DNA from: Nitrosospira sp.
Lineage (GTDB): Bacteria; Pseudomonadota; Gammaproteobacteria; Burkholderiales; Nitrosomonadaceae
NCBI GenBank assembly: GCA_026399575.1
Contig: JAPLQS010000028.1
Span: 1-64,000, forward strand
Reading direction: 5' to 3'
Length of the DNA stretch: 64,000 bases
Shown here: piece after piece, positions 25,912 through 34,839 of the stretch
Numbering within the stretch: the stretch's first letter is position 1
Layout: every line of letters begins with the position of its first letter
Position numbers and translations under genes: made by a program
Notes under the pieces: model-generated
The model's input: only the letters and a program-made list of their open reading frames with translations
What the model was told of the DNA's origin: nothing
Databases searched by the model: none

Positions 25912-26787
25912 ATGACCTTCACCAGGCTCGTTCAAGTCTGGGTAAAGCCCCTGATGTTGGCTGCACTGCTGTTTTCTGCTCCATTAGCCGGGGCGGATGT
26001 GGCGGTTCCGCCGCTCAAATCCCGCGTCACCGACCTGACCGGGACGCTCCCCACTGCCGTGGCCGCACAACTGGAGCAGAAATTGGCGGCATTTGAGGCG
26101 AGAAAAGGCAGCCAGGTGGCGGTGCTGATCGTCCCCACAACCCAGCCCGAAACCATCGAACAATATTCGATTCGTGTTGCCGAGGCATGGAAACTGGGAC
26201 GCAAGGGAGTGGATGACGGTGCCTTGCTGCTGGTCGCAAAGGACGACAGGACGCTGCGTATAGAGGTTGGCTATGGCCTCGAAGGTGCACTGCCGGATGC
26301 CATGGCAAAGCGGATTGTCGAAGAAATAATTGTGCCCGAATTTCGGCAGGGAGATTTTGTTGGTGGCATTGTCGCAGGGATCGGGCGGATTCTGGGTGTG
26401 ATCGAAGGGGAGCCGCTACCGCCGCCCCATTCCATAACTGGCGCCAGCCCCGCTAGCGGAACAGACACTGTCCTGGAAAATATGCTTCCCATACTCATCG
26501 GGCTGATCGTGTTCGGCAAGATATTGCAATCCATGTTCGGACGCCTCATCGGCGCCACGGTAATGAGTACGGTGGCGGGACTCATCGGCTGGCTGGTTTT
26601 TTCCTCACTGATCGTTGCACTATTTATTGCGCTGCTCATATTCTTCTTGGGACTGTTTGGCAACGCAGGCGGCGGAATTTACCGGGGTGGACGCGGTGAC
26701 TGGTCTGGCGGCGGTTTTGGCGGGGGTGGTGGTTTCGGTGGCGGCGGGGGCGGTTTTGGTGGTGGCGGTGCATCGGGGAGATGGTAA
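25912..26787 (+). CDS. TPM-domain membrane protein (YgcG family)
   Basis: A 291-residue protein with a signal peptide (LMLAALLFSAPLAGA), then a TPM phosphatase-fold domain (about residues 35-155, VTDLTGTLP, GSQVAVLIVPTTQPE, DDGALLLVAKDDRTLRIEVG). Two or three membrane helices follow (about 185-255) and a Gly-rich tail with FGGGGGFGGGG repeats. This architecture is standard for TPM proteins next to LemA. The precise role is unknown. Its stop abuts the start of the next TPM gene. Confidence 0.88.
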   Translation: MTFTRLVQVWVKPLMLAALLFSAPLAGADVAVPPLKSRVTDLTGTLPTAVAAQLEQKLAAFEARKGSQVAVLIVPTTQPETIEQYSIRVAEAWKLGRKGVDDGALLLVAKDDRTLRIEVGYGLEGALPDAMAKRIVEEIIVPEFRQGDFVGGIVAGIGRILGVIEGEPLPPPHSITGASPASGTDTVLENMLPILIGLIVFGKILQSMFGRLIGATVMSTVAGLIGWLVFSSLIVALFIALLIFFLGLFGNAGGGIYRGGRGDWSGGGFGGGGGFGGGGGGFGGGGASGRW

Positions 26788-27288
26788 GTGAATTTCACGC
26801 GCGTACTGCGGCATCTCTTTACTGGTCGAATGGCGCTGCGGCGCGCGTTCCCAGCTGCTTCCCTGGAGGCCATCGAACAAGCCATCAGGCAGTCAGAAGC
26901 AAGTCATGACGGCGAAATCCGTTTTGCGGTGGAAGCCGCATTGCATATATTGCCGCTGCTTGGAAAGCAGTCAGCGCGGCAGCGGTCGATAGAAGTGTTT
27001 TCCCAGTTGCGGGTGTGGGATACCGAGTGCAACAACGGGATACTGATTTATTTGCTGCTGGCCGACCGTCATGTGGAAATTGTCGCTGACCGCGGAATTC
27101 ACAGCAAGGTCGGCAGCGAGGAATGGGAGAAAATCTGTCGCGCGATGGAGACCGCTTTTCGACAGAGGCGATTCGAGACGGGGGTGATTGCGGGTATCGG
27201 CACCATCAGCGAGCATTTGCGAGCGCATTTCCCGACAGAGCGGCAAGGTGGAGAGAATGAACTTGCCGACAAGCCGGTGATTCTATAG
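26788..27288 (+). CDS. Second TPM-domain protein (cytoplasmic)
   Basis: A 166-residue TPM-family protein without signal peptide. It shows the pattern EAIEQAIRQSEASHDGEIRF, then SQLRVWDTECNNGILIYLLL and ADRHVEIVADRGI. The GTG start follows the TAA of the preceding TPM gene with no gap, so translation is coupled. LemA plus an exported TPM plus a soluble TPM is a recurrent betaproteobacterial operon of unknown function. The gene converges on lplT. Confidence 0.85.
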   Translation: MNFTRVLRHLFTGRMALRRAFPAASLEAIEQAIRQSEASHDGEIRFAVEAALHILPLLGKQSARQRSIEVFSQLRVWDTECNNGILIYLLLADRHVEIVADRGIHSKVGSEEWEKICRAMETAFRQRRFETGVIAGIGTISEHLRAHFPTERQGGENELADKPVIL

Positions 27289-27296
27289 CGCGGTTG

Positions 27297-28571
27297 TCAA
27301 TGCCCCTTGTGCGCTCCGATCAGGTGCAATGAGTCTTCCTTGCTCTGGTTGAGCAAGTGCCATTTGCGTATCAGTGTCATGATTACCGCCACAAACAAAC
27401 CGAACAGAATGATGACGGTGTTAACGTGCACATCGAGACTCACCAGCACGGCATACAGCGCCAGCATGGTAAGTATGCTCAGATTCTCATTGAAGTTCTG
27501 TACCGCAATAGAGTGACCCGCGCCCATCAGGATATGGCCACGATGCTGCAGCAGGGCATTCATTGGCACCACGAAGAATCCCGCTAGCCCGCCGATCAGC
27601 ATGAGTAATCCGATTGCGACCCACAGGTCGCGCACCACGATCATGGCCATCACCACAATGCCCATGGCGATGCCCAGCGGAATCACATTCACCGACTGCC
27701 GCAATGAAACCAGGCGTGCTGCCATGACCGCGCCCACTGCAATACCGAGAGCAACCACCCCTTGCAGCTGTGCGGCTTTACTGAGTGGAAAATCGAGCGC
27801 TGCTTCGGCCCATTTCAGCACGATAAATTGCAGGGTCGCACCTGCTCCCCAGAACAGCGTTGTAACAGCAAGCGAGATCTGTCCGAGCTTGTCGGTCCAC
27901 AGCAGTTTCAAGCAGTGCCCAAACTCGTGCATCAGGAATAACGGATTCTTGCTGAGTATGCGGTGATCGACCCCGGTGTTGGGAATGTACAAATTAAAAG
28001 TGGCGGCAATGCCGTAAAACGTGGCGATCAGCAGAATGCCTGCTTCTGTTACGGTATCCACCCCGGTGTCAATGAAGGGAAAATCGAACGCCAGAAATAT
28101 GGCAGAGACTGCGGGTGTAATCAGCACCCCGCCCAGCACCGTGCCAAGCACGATGGAGGCCACAGTCAATCCTTCGATCCAGCCGTTGGCAATGACCAGT
28201 TTATCCGGCGGCAGCAGTTCGGTAAGTATGCCGTATTTGGCTGGGGAGTAAGCGGCGGCACCCAGCCCCACGATCGCATAGGCGGCGAGAGCAAAATACT
28301 GGTGCGCGGCGAGAAACAGCAGGCTGCAGCCCACGATCTTGATGGTGTTGCTGATGAACATTACCCGCCACTTGGGCATGGAGTCGGCGAAAGCGCCGAC
28401 GAAAGGGGCAAGAATCACGTAGAACAGCACGAACACAAACTTGAGCATGGGAGTGAGATAAGCGGGCGCATGCAGGTCTATCAGCAGTGCGATGGCAATG
28501 ACCAGCAACGCATTGTCTGCCAGCGACGAAAAAAACTGTGCCGCCATGATGGTATAGAACCCGCGTTTCAA
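27297..28571 (-). CDS. lplT: Lysophospholipid transporter LplT
   Basis: A 424-residue major facilitator protein with about 12 hydrophobic helices, starting GFYTIMAAQFFSSLADNALL as LplT proteins do. It flips lyso-phospholipids to the inner leaflet for re-acylation. In E. coli it is linked to the acyltransferase aas; no such gene is adjacent here, and the divergent neighbour is alr. Conserved loops PAKYGILTELLPPDKLVIAN and KWRVMFISNTIKIVGC support the assignment. Confidence 0.92.
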   Translation of the reverse strand: MKRGFYTIMAAQFFSSLADNALLVIAIALLIDLHAPAYLTPMLKFVFVLFYVILAPFVGAFADSMPKWRVMFISNTIKIVGCSLLFLAAHQYFALAAYAIVGLGAAAYSPAKYGILTELLPPDKLVIANGWIEGLTVASIVLGTVLGGVLITPAVSAIFLAFDFPFIDTGVDTVTEAGILLIATFYGIAATFNLYIPNTGVDHRILSKNPLFLMHEFGHCLKLLWTDKLGQISLAVTTLFWGAGATLQFIVLKWAEAALDFPLSKAAQLQGVVALGIAVGAVMAARLVSLRQSVNVIPLGIAMGIVVMAMIVVRDLWVAIGLLMLIGGLAGFFVVPMNALLQHRGHILMGAGHSIAVQNFNENLSILTMLALYAVLVSLDVHVNTVIILFGLFVAVIMTLIRKWHLLNQSKEDSLHLIGAHKGH

Positions 28572-28829
28572 ACTATTCCTCCGGAAATTTTCTCATCAGC
28601 AGGCGCTGGATCATACAATAGCGATCCATCCCTGTTTTTGGGCAGCGGGTTTTATACCATGAAACCGCTGTGGCGACTAACTGTAACGGCTTTAATGATG
28701 AAACTCCCGGTAGACACTATCCCGGTGACGGGATTTGTGATTGAATGGCCGGCCAGTCTCTCTACCGACACCGTGCAGAAAGCTGTGGCGTAGCAATTCC
28801 GTAATGACATTCCGCTAAAAATCAAACAG

Positions 28830-29903
28830 ATGCCTCGTCCCATTCAAGCCCTGATCGATCTTTCCGCACTCGAGCAAAATCTGTCCGTAGTTCGCCGCCA
28901 TGCGCCGCGCGCGCGTGTGATGGCAGTAATCAAGGCCGATGCCTATGGTCATGGATTGCTGCGTGCTGCCAGTGCGCTCAAGAGTGCGGACGGGTTTGCG
29001 CTGCTGGAACTGGATGCTGCGATACGTCTGCGGGATGCAGGCTACCGCCAGCCCATACTGCTGGTTGAAGGTTTTTTTTCCACAGAAGAATTGGCATTGA
29101 TCGAGCAATATCACTTGAGTACCGTGATTCACCACAGCGAGCAGTTGGCCATGTTACCTGCCTTCAAGCGGCGCGGTGGTCTGGATGTGTTTCTGAAGCT
29201 CAATACCGGCATGAACCGCTTGGGATTCGTGCCTGAGCAGTTCCCCGCCGCGCTGGAACTCCTGAAAACCAGTCCCGCTATTGGTCAAATCACATTGATG
29301 ACCCATTTTGCCTGCGCCGATGAGCCCGCTGGCGAGGACAGTGTCAGCATGCAATCGCAATGTTTCAACGCTGTCGCCGCTGGACGGAATTTACCGTGCT
29401 CGCTGGCCAACTCCGCAGCGATTTTGCACTACCCTGAGACGCATGCCGATTGGGTGCGCCCTGGCATCATGCTCTATGGCGCTTCGCCATTTTCTGGCAA
29501 GACTGCCGCCGAACTGGGTTTGCGCCCGGTAATGACAATATCCAGCAGAATCATTGCGGTGCAGAATCTCAAGGCAGGGGATGCGGTAGGGTATGGCCAC
29601 ACTTTTCGTGCCGACCGGCCGATGCAGGTCGGCATCGTCGCGGGTGGTTATGCGGACGGCTACCCGCGTCATGCACCTACCGGCACACCGGTGCTGGTGA
29701 ATGGCAGGCGCAGCCGCATCCTCGGACGTGTGTCCATGGACATGCTGCACGTGGATTTGAGTGGAATCGAGAGTGCCGGTGTGGGCAGTCCGGTAATACT
29801 CTGGGGAGAGGGGATGCCGGTGGATGAGGTGGCGCAGTCGGCGGGCACGATCAGCTATGAGCTGCTGTGCGCTCTGGCGCCGCGCATGCAGGTAGTAACG
29901 TAG
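28830..29903 (+). CDS. alr: Alanine racemase
   Basis: A 357-residue PLP enzyme that makes D-alanine for peptidoglycan. The PLP lysine lies in AVIKADAYGHG (about residue 34) and the second catalytic base Tyr is in the C-terminal half in the VGYGHTF region. Other conserved blocks are LNTGMNRLGF, SAGTISYELLCAL and GRVSMDMLHVDL. It is the only gene before a strong bidirectional terminator. Confidence 0.96.
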   Translation: MPRPIQALIDLSALEQNLSVVRRHAPRARVMAVIKADAYGHGLLRAASALKSADGFALLELDAAIRLRDAGYRQPILLVEGFFSTEELALIEQYHLSTVIHHSEQLAMLPAFKRRGGLDVFLKLNTGMNRLGFVPEQFPAALELLKTSPAIGQITLMTHFACADEPAGEDSVSMQSQCFNAVAAGRNLPCSLANSAAILHYPETHADWVRPGIMLYGASPFSGKTAAELGLRPVMTISSRIIAVQNLKAGDAVGYGHTFRADRPMQVGIVAGGYADGYPRHAPTGTPVLVNGRRSRILGRVSMDMLHVDLSGIESAGVGSPVILWGEGMPVDEVAQSAGTISYELLCALAPRMQVVT

Positions 29904-29912
29904 AATAAAAAA

Positions 29913-29938
29913 GGGCGGTCACTTTGACCGTCCTTTTT
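29913..29938. terminator. Bidirectional rho-independent terminator alr / PPIase
   Basis: GGGCGGTCA (29913-29921) pairs with TGACCGTCC (29925-29933) in a 9 bp stem with a 3-base loop. TTTTTA follows on the plus strand, and AATAAAAAA before it supplies a U-run for the minus strand. It sits between convergent alr and the PPIase gene. Confidence 0.9.
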
Positions 29939-29969
29939 AGTTAAGCAATTTCCACAACAGATGCGGAGA

Positions 29970-30767
29970 TTATTCGACTTTGGCTTTGGCGCGAAGTTCG
30001 TTGACAGCACCTTCAAACTGCCGCTGCAGCACACGCTGTGTCAGATTATTCTTGATTTCTTCAAACGGTGGAATTTTCAGCGGACGCACGTCATCCAGTC
30101 GAATCACGTGCCAACCAAAAGGTGTCTGCACCGGCTGCTCGGTGAGTTGACCTTTGTTCAACTTGGTCAGGGCTGCAGCGAAGGGCTCGACATAATTTCC
30201 GGCGGGGCTCCAGTCGAGCTCACCTCCCTTGCTCTTGCTGCCGGTATCCATGGATTTTTCCTGGGCAATCTTGTCGAGTCTGGTACCTTTCTTGATGCTG
30301 GCGATAATATTTTTTGCTTCCGCCTCGGTTGCGACCAGAACGTGGCGTGCCTTGTATTCCTTGTCACCCATCTGCGCTTTCAGCGCTTCAAATTCCTTGC
30401 GCAAGGCTTCGTCGCTGACCGGATGGGTCTTTATGTAGTCGATCTGATACGCTCGAACCAGGGCTGTCTGACGGGCAATTTCCAGTTGCGCTATGATTTC
30501 AGGGTCCTTGTCCAGACCCTTTCTCAATGCTTCCTGGGCGATCACTTCCTCGGCGATAAGGTCATCACGCAAAGCTCTCCTGACTTCAGGAGTGTCTGGC
30601 TGCCCCTGGCTGGCACGAGCTTTGATTATAAAATCAAGACGCGACTGCGGGATTGCCACCCCGTTCACTTTGGCCATGGGCACTGCGGGTTGAGCTTGGG
30701 CAGCGGTTACGGCGATCAGACCGGAAATACCGATCGCCATTAATTGCGAAAATTTTATGAGTTGCAT
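29970..30767 (-). CDS. Exported parvulin-type peptidyl-prolyl isomerase
   Basis: A 265-residue periplasmic PPIase. A signal peptide (MAIGISGLIAVTAAQA) precedes a SurA/PrsA-like helical N-domain (VNGVAIPQSRLDFIIKA) and one parvulin domain (KARHVLVATEAEAKNI to QTPFGWHVIRLDDV). The C-terminal helix follows, ending with a Lys-rich tail. It has one parvulin domain where SurA has two, and resembles the PrsA/PpiC-like foldases common in betaproteobacteria. It is the last gene of the yciB-yciI-bolA operon. Confidence 0.92.
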   Translation of the reverse strand: MQLIKFSQLMAIGISGLIAVTAAQAQPAVPMAKVNGVAIPQSRLDFIIKARASQGQPDTPEVRRALRDDLIAEEVIAQEALRKGLDKDPEIIAQLEIARQTALVRAYQIDYIKTHPVSDEALRKEFEALKAQMGDKEYKARHVLVATEAEAKNIIASIKKGTRLDKIAQEKSMDTGSKSKGGELDWSPAGNYVEPFAAALTKLNKGQLTEQPVQTPFGWHVIRLDDVRPLKIPPFEEIKNNLTQRVLQRQFEGAVNELRAKAKVE

Positions 30768-30779
30768 AAAGCTCCCTCG

Positions 30780-31017
30780 TCAGTGGATTGAATCGGATAA
30801 AACCTCTTGAGGAGTATACGCCTTTACGCTGAGTGCGTGAATATCCTTGCGCATCATCTCCCCCAATGCAGCGTAGATCAGACGAAGTAAGGAGGTAATG
30901 TCCGCCACCGCTTTTGGCGCCCTCATGTCCCGCGTGCCGGGCGCTCTCGTCCAGAATTTCAATCTTTTCCGGATCAAGGGCGGCAAGCCTCTGCCTGATT
31001 AGTTCGATCGTATTCAA
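30780..31017 (-). pseudogene. BolA-family gene with out-of-frame internal deletion
   Basis: The first part, from a TTG at 31017, encodes a BolA N-terminus (MNTIELIRQRLAALDPEKIE, then SGGGHYLLT). The C-terminal part (LIYAALGEMMRKDIHALSVK) lies in another frame, ending at TGA 30780. Around 30884-30888 the usual middle of the domain (the SDxFEGKSLxxRH stretch, roughly 15 residues) is missing and the frame changes, so an intact BolA cannot be made by simple translation. The first frame runs on into the PPIase gene. BolA proteins normally bind [2Fe-2S] with monothiol glutaredoxins. An assembly error is possible. Confidence 0.8.
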
Positions 31018-31035
31018 TTGCGCGGCGCTCTGTGC

Positions 31036-31341
31036 TTATTCCGGAAAAACTTTCCGGAATGGCTTGACGGTGACTGCTGCATAGACCCCCGCAGTGACAT
31101 AGGGATCAGCTTCCGCCCAGGCGCGTGCCGCGGCCAGCGACTCGAATTCCGCCACGATTAGGCTGCCGGAAAATCCTGCTGGGCCGGGGTCGGGGCTGTC
31201 GATTGCCGGGCAGGGTCCGGCCAGGACAAGACGCCCGTCCTGTTGCAATGCCTTGAGGCGTTCCAGATGTCCGGAACGGGCTGCCAGACGTTTTTCCAGG
31301 CTATCGGGAGTATCTTCAGCATTTATCGCGTAGAGCATCAT
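31036..31341 (-). CDS. YciI-family protein
   Basis: A 101-residue YciI protein (ferredoxin-like fold, related to muconolactone isomerase), starting [20 protein letters not shown] and with the conserved His in [10 protein letters not shown] and Asp in [13 protein letters not shown]. The enzymatic role of stand-alone YciI is not settled. AAGGA precedes the ATG at 31341, and the start overlaps the yciB stop by 4 bases. The longer open frame lies inside yciB and is not real. Confidence 0.9.
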   Translation of the reverse strand: MMLYAINAEDTPDSLEKRLAARSGHLERLKALQQDGRLVLAGPCPAIDSPDPGPAGFSGSLIVAEFESLAAARAWAEADPYVTAGVYAAVTVKPFRKVFPE

Positions 31342-31883
31342 GTTCCTTTGTCCTCTTTGTCTTCCATATACTTTGCCAACATCAGTCCTTGCAACAGTAC
31401 AAACGCCAGCATCAGACCCATGAAACCGAACAGTTTGAAATTGACCCAGGTTTCGGTGGAATAGTTGAAAGCCACATAGAGGTTGACTCCGCCCATCGAC
31501 GCAAAAAATCCAGCCCAACTGGCGTTGAGCCGACCCCAGACCGCTTCCGGCAGCTTGATTTGTTCTTTCATCATGACGCGGATCAGGTTTTTGTTGAAAA
31601 ACCCGTGGGCCACCAGCAACGCACCGGCAAACAGCCAGTAGAGCACGGAAGGTTTCCACTTGATGAAGGTCTCATCCTGCAGTATCAGTGTGGCGCCGCC
31701 AAAAACGCCGATGATGACGAGACTCACCCACAGCATGGTGTCGACCTTGCGATGACGGAACCATACCCAGCCAATTTGCATAAAAGTGGCGGCAATGGCC
31801 ACAGCAGTGGCGGTATAAATGCCATAAATCTTGAATGCGATGAAAAACAGGATGACCGGGAAAAGGTCGAATAGAAACTTCAT
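31338..31883 (-). CDS. yciB: YciB inner-membrane septation protein
   Basis: A 181-residue inner-membrane protein with five hydrophobic helices, starting [20 protein letters not shown], the family signature. Other typical blocks are [14 protein letters not shown] and [20 protein letters not shown]. YciB (IspZ) is linked to cell-envelope synthesis and septation in enterobacteria. It is the first gene of yciB-yciI-bolA-PPIase, an order common in betaproteobacteria. Confidence 0.94.
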   Translation of the reverse strand: MKFLFDLFPVILFFIAFKIYGIYTATAVAIAATFMQIGWVWFRHRKVDTMLWVSLVIIGVFGGATLILQDETFIKWKPSVLYWLFAGALLVAHGFFNKNLIRVMMKEQIKLPEAVWGRLNASWAGFFASMGGVNLYVAFNYSTETWVNFKLFGFMGLMLAFVLLQGLMLAKYMEDKEDKGT

Positions 31884-31983
31884 GAGTGCGCAGCGATGAG
31901 GTCTGTAGTTGGTAACAAGAACGATTATGACAGTTGAAACGGGGAAAAGCTCCCCGGCTTTATCTGGTTACCCAAAGTTTGTT

Positions 31984-33192
31984 TCAGTGCAAATGCATTG
32001 GTGCTGTTTTGCCCTCTTCGGGGAACTCGGCATGTACTACCTCACCTTCCGGGTTCGGGAACAGAGGCGCGCCGCACTCCTCACAATATTCCAGCGGAAA
32101 GCGATTATCCAGCAGCGTGACGTGAGTTACGCCACATTCCCGCAGCGTTGTTTCGATCTGCGTCACGGTGTCGCTGCTTTCGTCTTCTTCGCCCACCAGC
32201 GCCCAGACAATGCCGTAGAGCACATCGTCGCGATCCTTGAAGGTGAAACTGATACGGTACTCTTCCAGCCACTGGTCAAAAAATGGCGCGATCACCGCAC
32301 GCAAGCCATTTGCGGGGATATTCAGAGTGGATTGCAGAAAATCGATGGTGGCATGCATGGAATAGGGGCGAGCAAGGCGATCCGCCATGCGCCAAGCAGA
32401 GAAGAAGCCATCAGGCAGCAGTAATTCCAGCGCGCAACCCTGGAATAGTGGGCGCAGCGCCTCGCCACCGTGAGCTTGCCAGGCAAGCAGTATTTCCTGT
32501 TTTTGAGTTTTGGTCCCGGGCACAGTGCCGATTTCGCTGGCCCCTGTGGTTTCCTGCCAGCGGAACATGGGTTTTCCTCGCGGTACGGCAATGGCACCAA
32601 GAAGGTATCGGGTATCGGACAGAAAACGTCCGGTCTCAGCCAGTTGGCGCGGATTCATGTGCAAATCACGCCCCTCTGTCGCCGCCGTCCACAGTTTGCT
32701 GGCCAGTTCATGCGTGAGGTGATAACCGCGCGGCAACTGGTCGGGACTGAACAGGTAATCCGCCAGCGAAAACTGAACATCCGCTGCCAGCACGTGCGCC
32801 TGCAAATGTACTCGCAGACTGGCGAGCATCGCATCGGGTATCGGGCCGGAGGGGATTGAAAAGCGCGACCAGGTCAGCACTGGTGCGGCGAACATCAGCA
32901 CATCGTGGCTGCAGTCTTCCCGGGTCAAGACACTGCACTCGATGGCCGCTTCGATGGCATGAATGAATTCGCCGTAACCCGCAGGATCGGTTTCGTAAAG
33001 CTGATCCAGCGCTGTTTCCAGATTCTGATCATCGCCCGTGCGCAACTGGGCATGAATCTTCGCCGCCAGCAGGTTTTCCCAGAAAGCGTCCTCGATGCGA
33101 CTGCCGGAAGCGGCAAGCCCCGCCGCCAGACGTGAAAGCTCCTGCACGGCGCGCGGAGATTTGCTGCGGTGCGGAACACGGGTTTTTTTCAT
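31984..33192 (-). CDS. DUF2863 family protein
   Basis: A 402-residue protein of the betaproteobacterial DUF2863 family, with a basic N-terminus (MKKTRVPHRSKSP), long helical middle and an acidic C-terminal part with a CEECGAPLFPNPEGE block that could bind a metal through three Cys residues counting upstream CGVTH. ATG 33192 is preferred because upstream residues look like translated non-coding DNA. No signal peptide or membrane helix is seen. The function is unknown. Confidence 0.75.
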   Translation of the reverse strand: MKKTRVPHRSKSPRAVQELSRLAAGLAASGSRIEDAFWENLLAAKIHAQLRTGDDQNLETALDQLYETDPAGYGEFIHAIEAAIECSVLTREDCSHDVLMFAAPVLTWSRFSIPSGPIPDAMLASLRVHLQAHVLAADVQFSLADYLFSPDQLPRGYHLTHELASKLWTAATEGRDLHMNPRQLAETGRFLSDTRYLLGAIAVPRGKPMFRWQETTGASEIGTVPGTKTQKQEILLAWQAHGGEALRPLFQGCALELLLPDGFFSAWRMADRLARPYSMHATIDFLQSTLNIPANGLRAVIAPFFDQWLEEYRISFTFKDRDDVLYGIVWALVGEEDESSDTVTQIETTLRECGVTHVTLLDNRFPLEYCEECGAPLFPNPEGEVVHAEFPEEGKTAPMHLH

Positions 33193-33455
33193 GGCAGCAG
33201 TCGGTGCGTAGTGATCAACGGTGCATTTTAACCTAAATCCGCTGGCTGAACGGAGCGAGCTTATGCCGGATGGCAGGCTAGGGGGGCTTCGAGGTGCAGG
33301 GGTGGAGCGCATTTCATGTCTGCACCTACTGGAAAGTTTTGTTATTTTTACTAAACTGAATTGAGCATATTTCAATCTGCTGGGGTGACCGTTCAACCTG
33401 CAACCTTGTCAGAAGCTCTTTCCCAGTTACCACGACCACTATAGAGGAGCAATAA

Positions 33456-34043
33456 ATGGCAGCTCATATCGAAAGTAAAGACATCAAGGCTCTCCCTGTC
33501 CTCCCGTATTCAGATTTGCGCGCAAAGCTGAAGTCCGGAGATATTCTCTTCACCTCGGGGGACTACCTGGTTTCCAAGGCAATCCAGAAAGTAACCGACA
33601 GTCCGTGGAGTCATGTCGGTATTGTGTTTCGTCTCGATTCGATCGATCGGATGTTGTTATTGGAAAGCGTCGAAGACATGGGGGTACGTTTTGCTCCTTT
33701 GTCGAAATACCTCAATGACTACGAAGACGGCAAACCCTACAAGGGGCGAGCGGTTCTTGCGCGGTGTAAAGATGTCACATCCGCGACTGTTGCAAGCCTC
33801 TCCACCTTTGGCATTGACGAACTGACCCAGCCTTACGACAAAGACGAAGTCGCCAAGATATTGGCGCGGATTACCCTTGGCATAGGCAAGAAAGAACGGG
33901 ACCGCGAATACATCTGCTCCGAGCTTGTCTATGAGTGCTTTTCACATGCAGGAAAGGAGTTTGCTTACAATCCCAAAGGCTTTATCAGCCCGGAGGATGT
34001 TTGGGCAGATGAGAAACTTTCTCTTGTTGGACGCGTTTTATAG
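33456..34043 (+). CDS. C92/YiiX-type permuted papain-fold hydrolase
   Basis: A 195-residue protein of the YiiX/YebB-like NlpC/P60 group with circularly permuted papain fold. The conserved early His lies in DSPWSHVGIVFRLD and the catalytic Cys comes late, in EYICSELVYECFSHAG. The family is found in amidases, peptidases and lipid acyl hydrolases. No signal peptide is visible, so the substrate may be intracellular. A clear GAGGAG precedes ATG 33456. It is the first gene of the accessory region and is followed by a copy of the dispersed repeat. Confidence 0.82.
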   Translation: MAAHIESKDIKALPVLPYSDLRAKLKSGDILFTSGDYLVSKAIQKVTDSPWSHVGIVFRLDSIDRMLLLESVEDMGVRFAPLSKYLNDYEDGKPYKGRAVLARCKDVTSATVASLSTFGIDELTQPYDKDEVAKILARITLGIGKKERDREYICSELVYECFSHAGKEFAYNPKGFISPEDVWADEKLSLVGRVL

Positions 34044-34054
34044 CATAGCTGTTC

Positions 34055-34159
34055 ATTCGAATGGACACCGTTTCGCGGCTGCGGTTGCTGGAAAATTGCG
34101 ATACACTGCCTGCATCACAATTTTCTCGGGGTGCTGTTTATTTGTGTCCCCGTTTGGCA
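34055..34159 (+). repeat. Dispersed repeat, partial copy (attC-like right part)
   Basis: About 105 bp that align with the right two thirds of the 166 bp repeats at 41570 and 43388. Shared words are ATTCGA, GGACACC, TTCGCGGCTG, TACACTGCCTG, CAATTTTCTCGGGGTGC and CCCCGTT. The left palindrome arm is missing. The end box reads GTTTGGC. The next gene starts 23 bp later, the same layout as after the copy at 41570. Confidence 0.75.
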
Positions 34160-34182
34160 TTCACTCAGGGGGGAAGTAACAC

Positions 34183-34839
34183 ATGGAATTCTTTGTTTTC
34201 CGGTTGAACAAGCTCAAGATTCTCGACAATAGGGAATGGGGGCCAGGCGAACTCAAGATGTTGAGTTTTGTAACGGGCAAGGATGTCAACCTCCCCGCTT
34301 TGGATGATCTCCAGCGTACGACAGATCCAGCGATAAAGAAGCAGTTCATCCAAGAGGCTGCTCAATCCGTTCTTAGCGCGAAGACTCTCATGCAACTTGA
34401 TAATGTTACGGACGATGCCGAGATTACCTTTGGTGATACAGGCTATGCCTTGTATACGGCAGATCAGATACCAGTCTCGTTCAACTGGTCTTTGATGATC
34501 TTCGAGATGGATGAAGACATCAACGCTTTGGGGCGAAAGATTGACGAGATCATCAAGGCGCCGGAGTTCGATGGATTCACACAGAACGTGTTAACTCTGG
34601 TTTCCGCAGCGGCGAACCCGGCCGAAGTTGCCGGGGTGGCTATTGCAAAGTACATTTTCGAACACATAGCAGAAGCGATGATAGAGGATAAAGATGATCA
34701 GGTCGGGCTGGCCTATCAATCGTTCAACCGGTTTGAGCACTACCCCAAGGGGAAGAGAAAGAAGAATGACGTGCCCGATCTGAGCAACAACGTGCGTATC
34801 GACTATTCGATATTCGGCACTCAATACCAGGATTCCTGA
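34183..34839 (+). CDS. Unknown conserved-looking protein (218 aa)
   Basis: I do not recognise a named family. The protein has no signal peptide or clear membrane helix. The N-terminus alternates strands (EFFVFRLNKLKILDN), and a middle segment (PVSFNWSLMIFEMDED) and a C-terminal block (RFEHYPKGKRKKNDVPDLS, VRIDYSIFG) look like a beta-sandwich with a basic loop. An Ala-rich helix (VSAAANPAEVAGVAIAKYIF) may bind a membrane or partner. GGGGGAAG lies 8 bases before the ATG. It follows the C92 hydrolase in the same direction with only the repeat between. Confidence 0.7.
   Translation: MEFFVFRLNKLKILDNREWGPGELKMLSFVTGKDVNLPALDDLQRTTDPAIKKQFIQEAAQSVLSAKTLMQLDNVTDDAEITFGDTGYALYTADQIPVSFNWSLMIFEMDEDINALGRKIDEIIKAPEFDGFTQNVLTLVSAAANPAEVAGVAIAKYIFEHIAEAMIEDKDDQVGLAYQSFNRFEHYPKGKRKKNDVPDLSNNVRIDYSIFGTQYQDS

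Noticed and set aside
28659-28793. 44-codon plus frame just before alr
   Set aside because: No Shine-Dalgarno and no recognisable content; region more likely holds the alr and lplT promoters.
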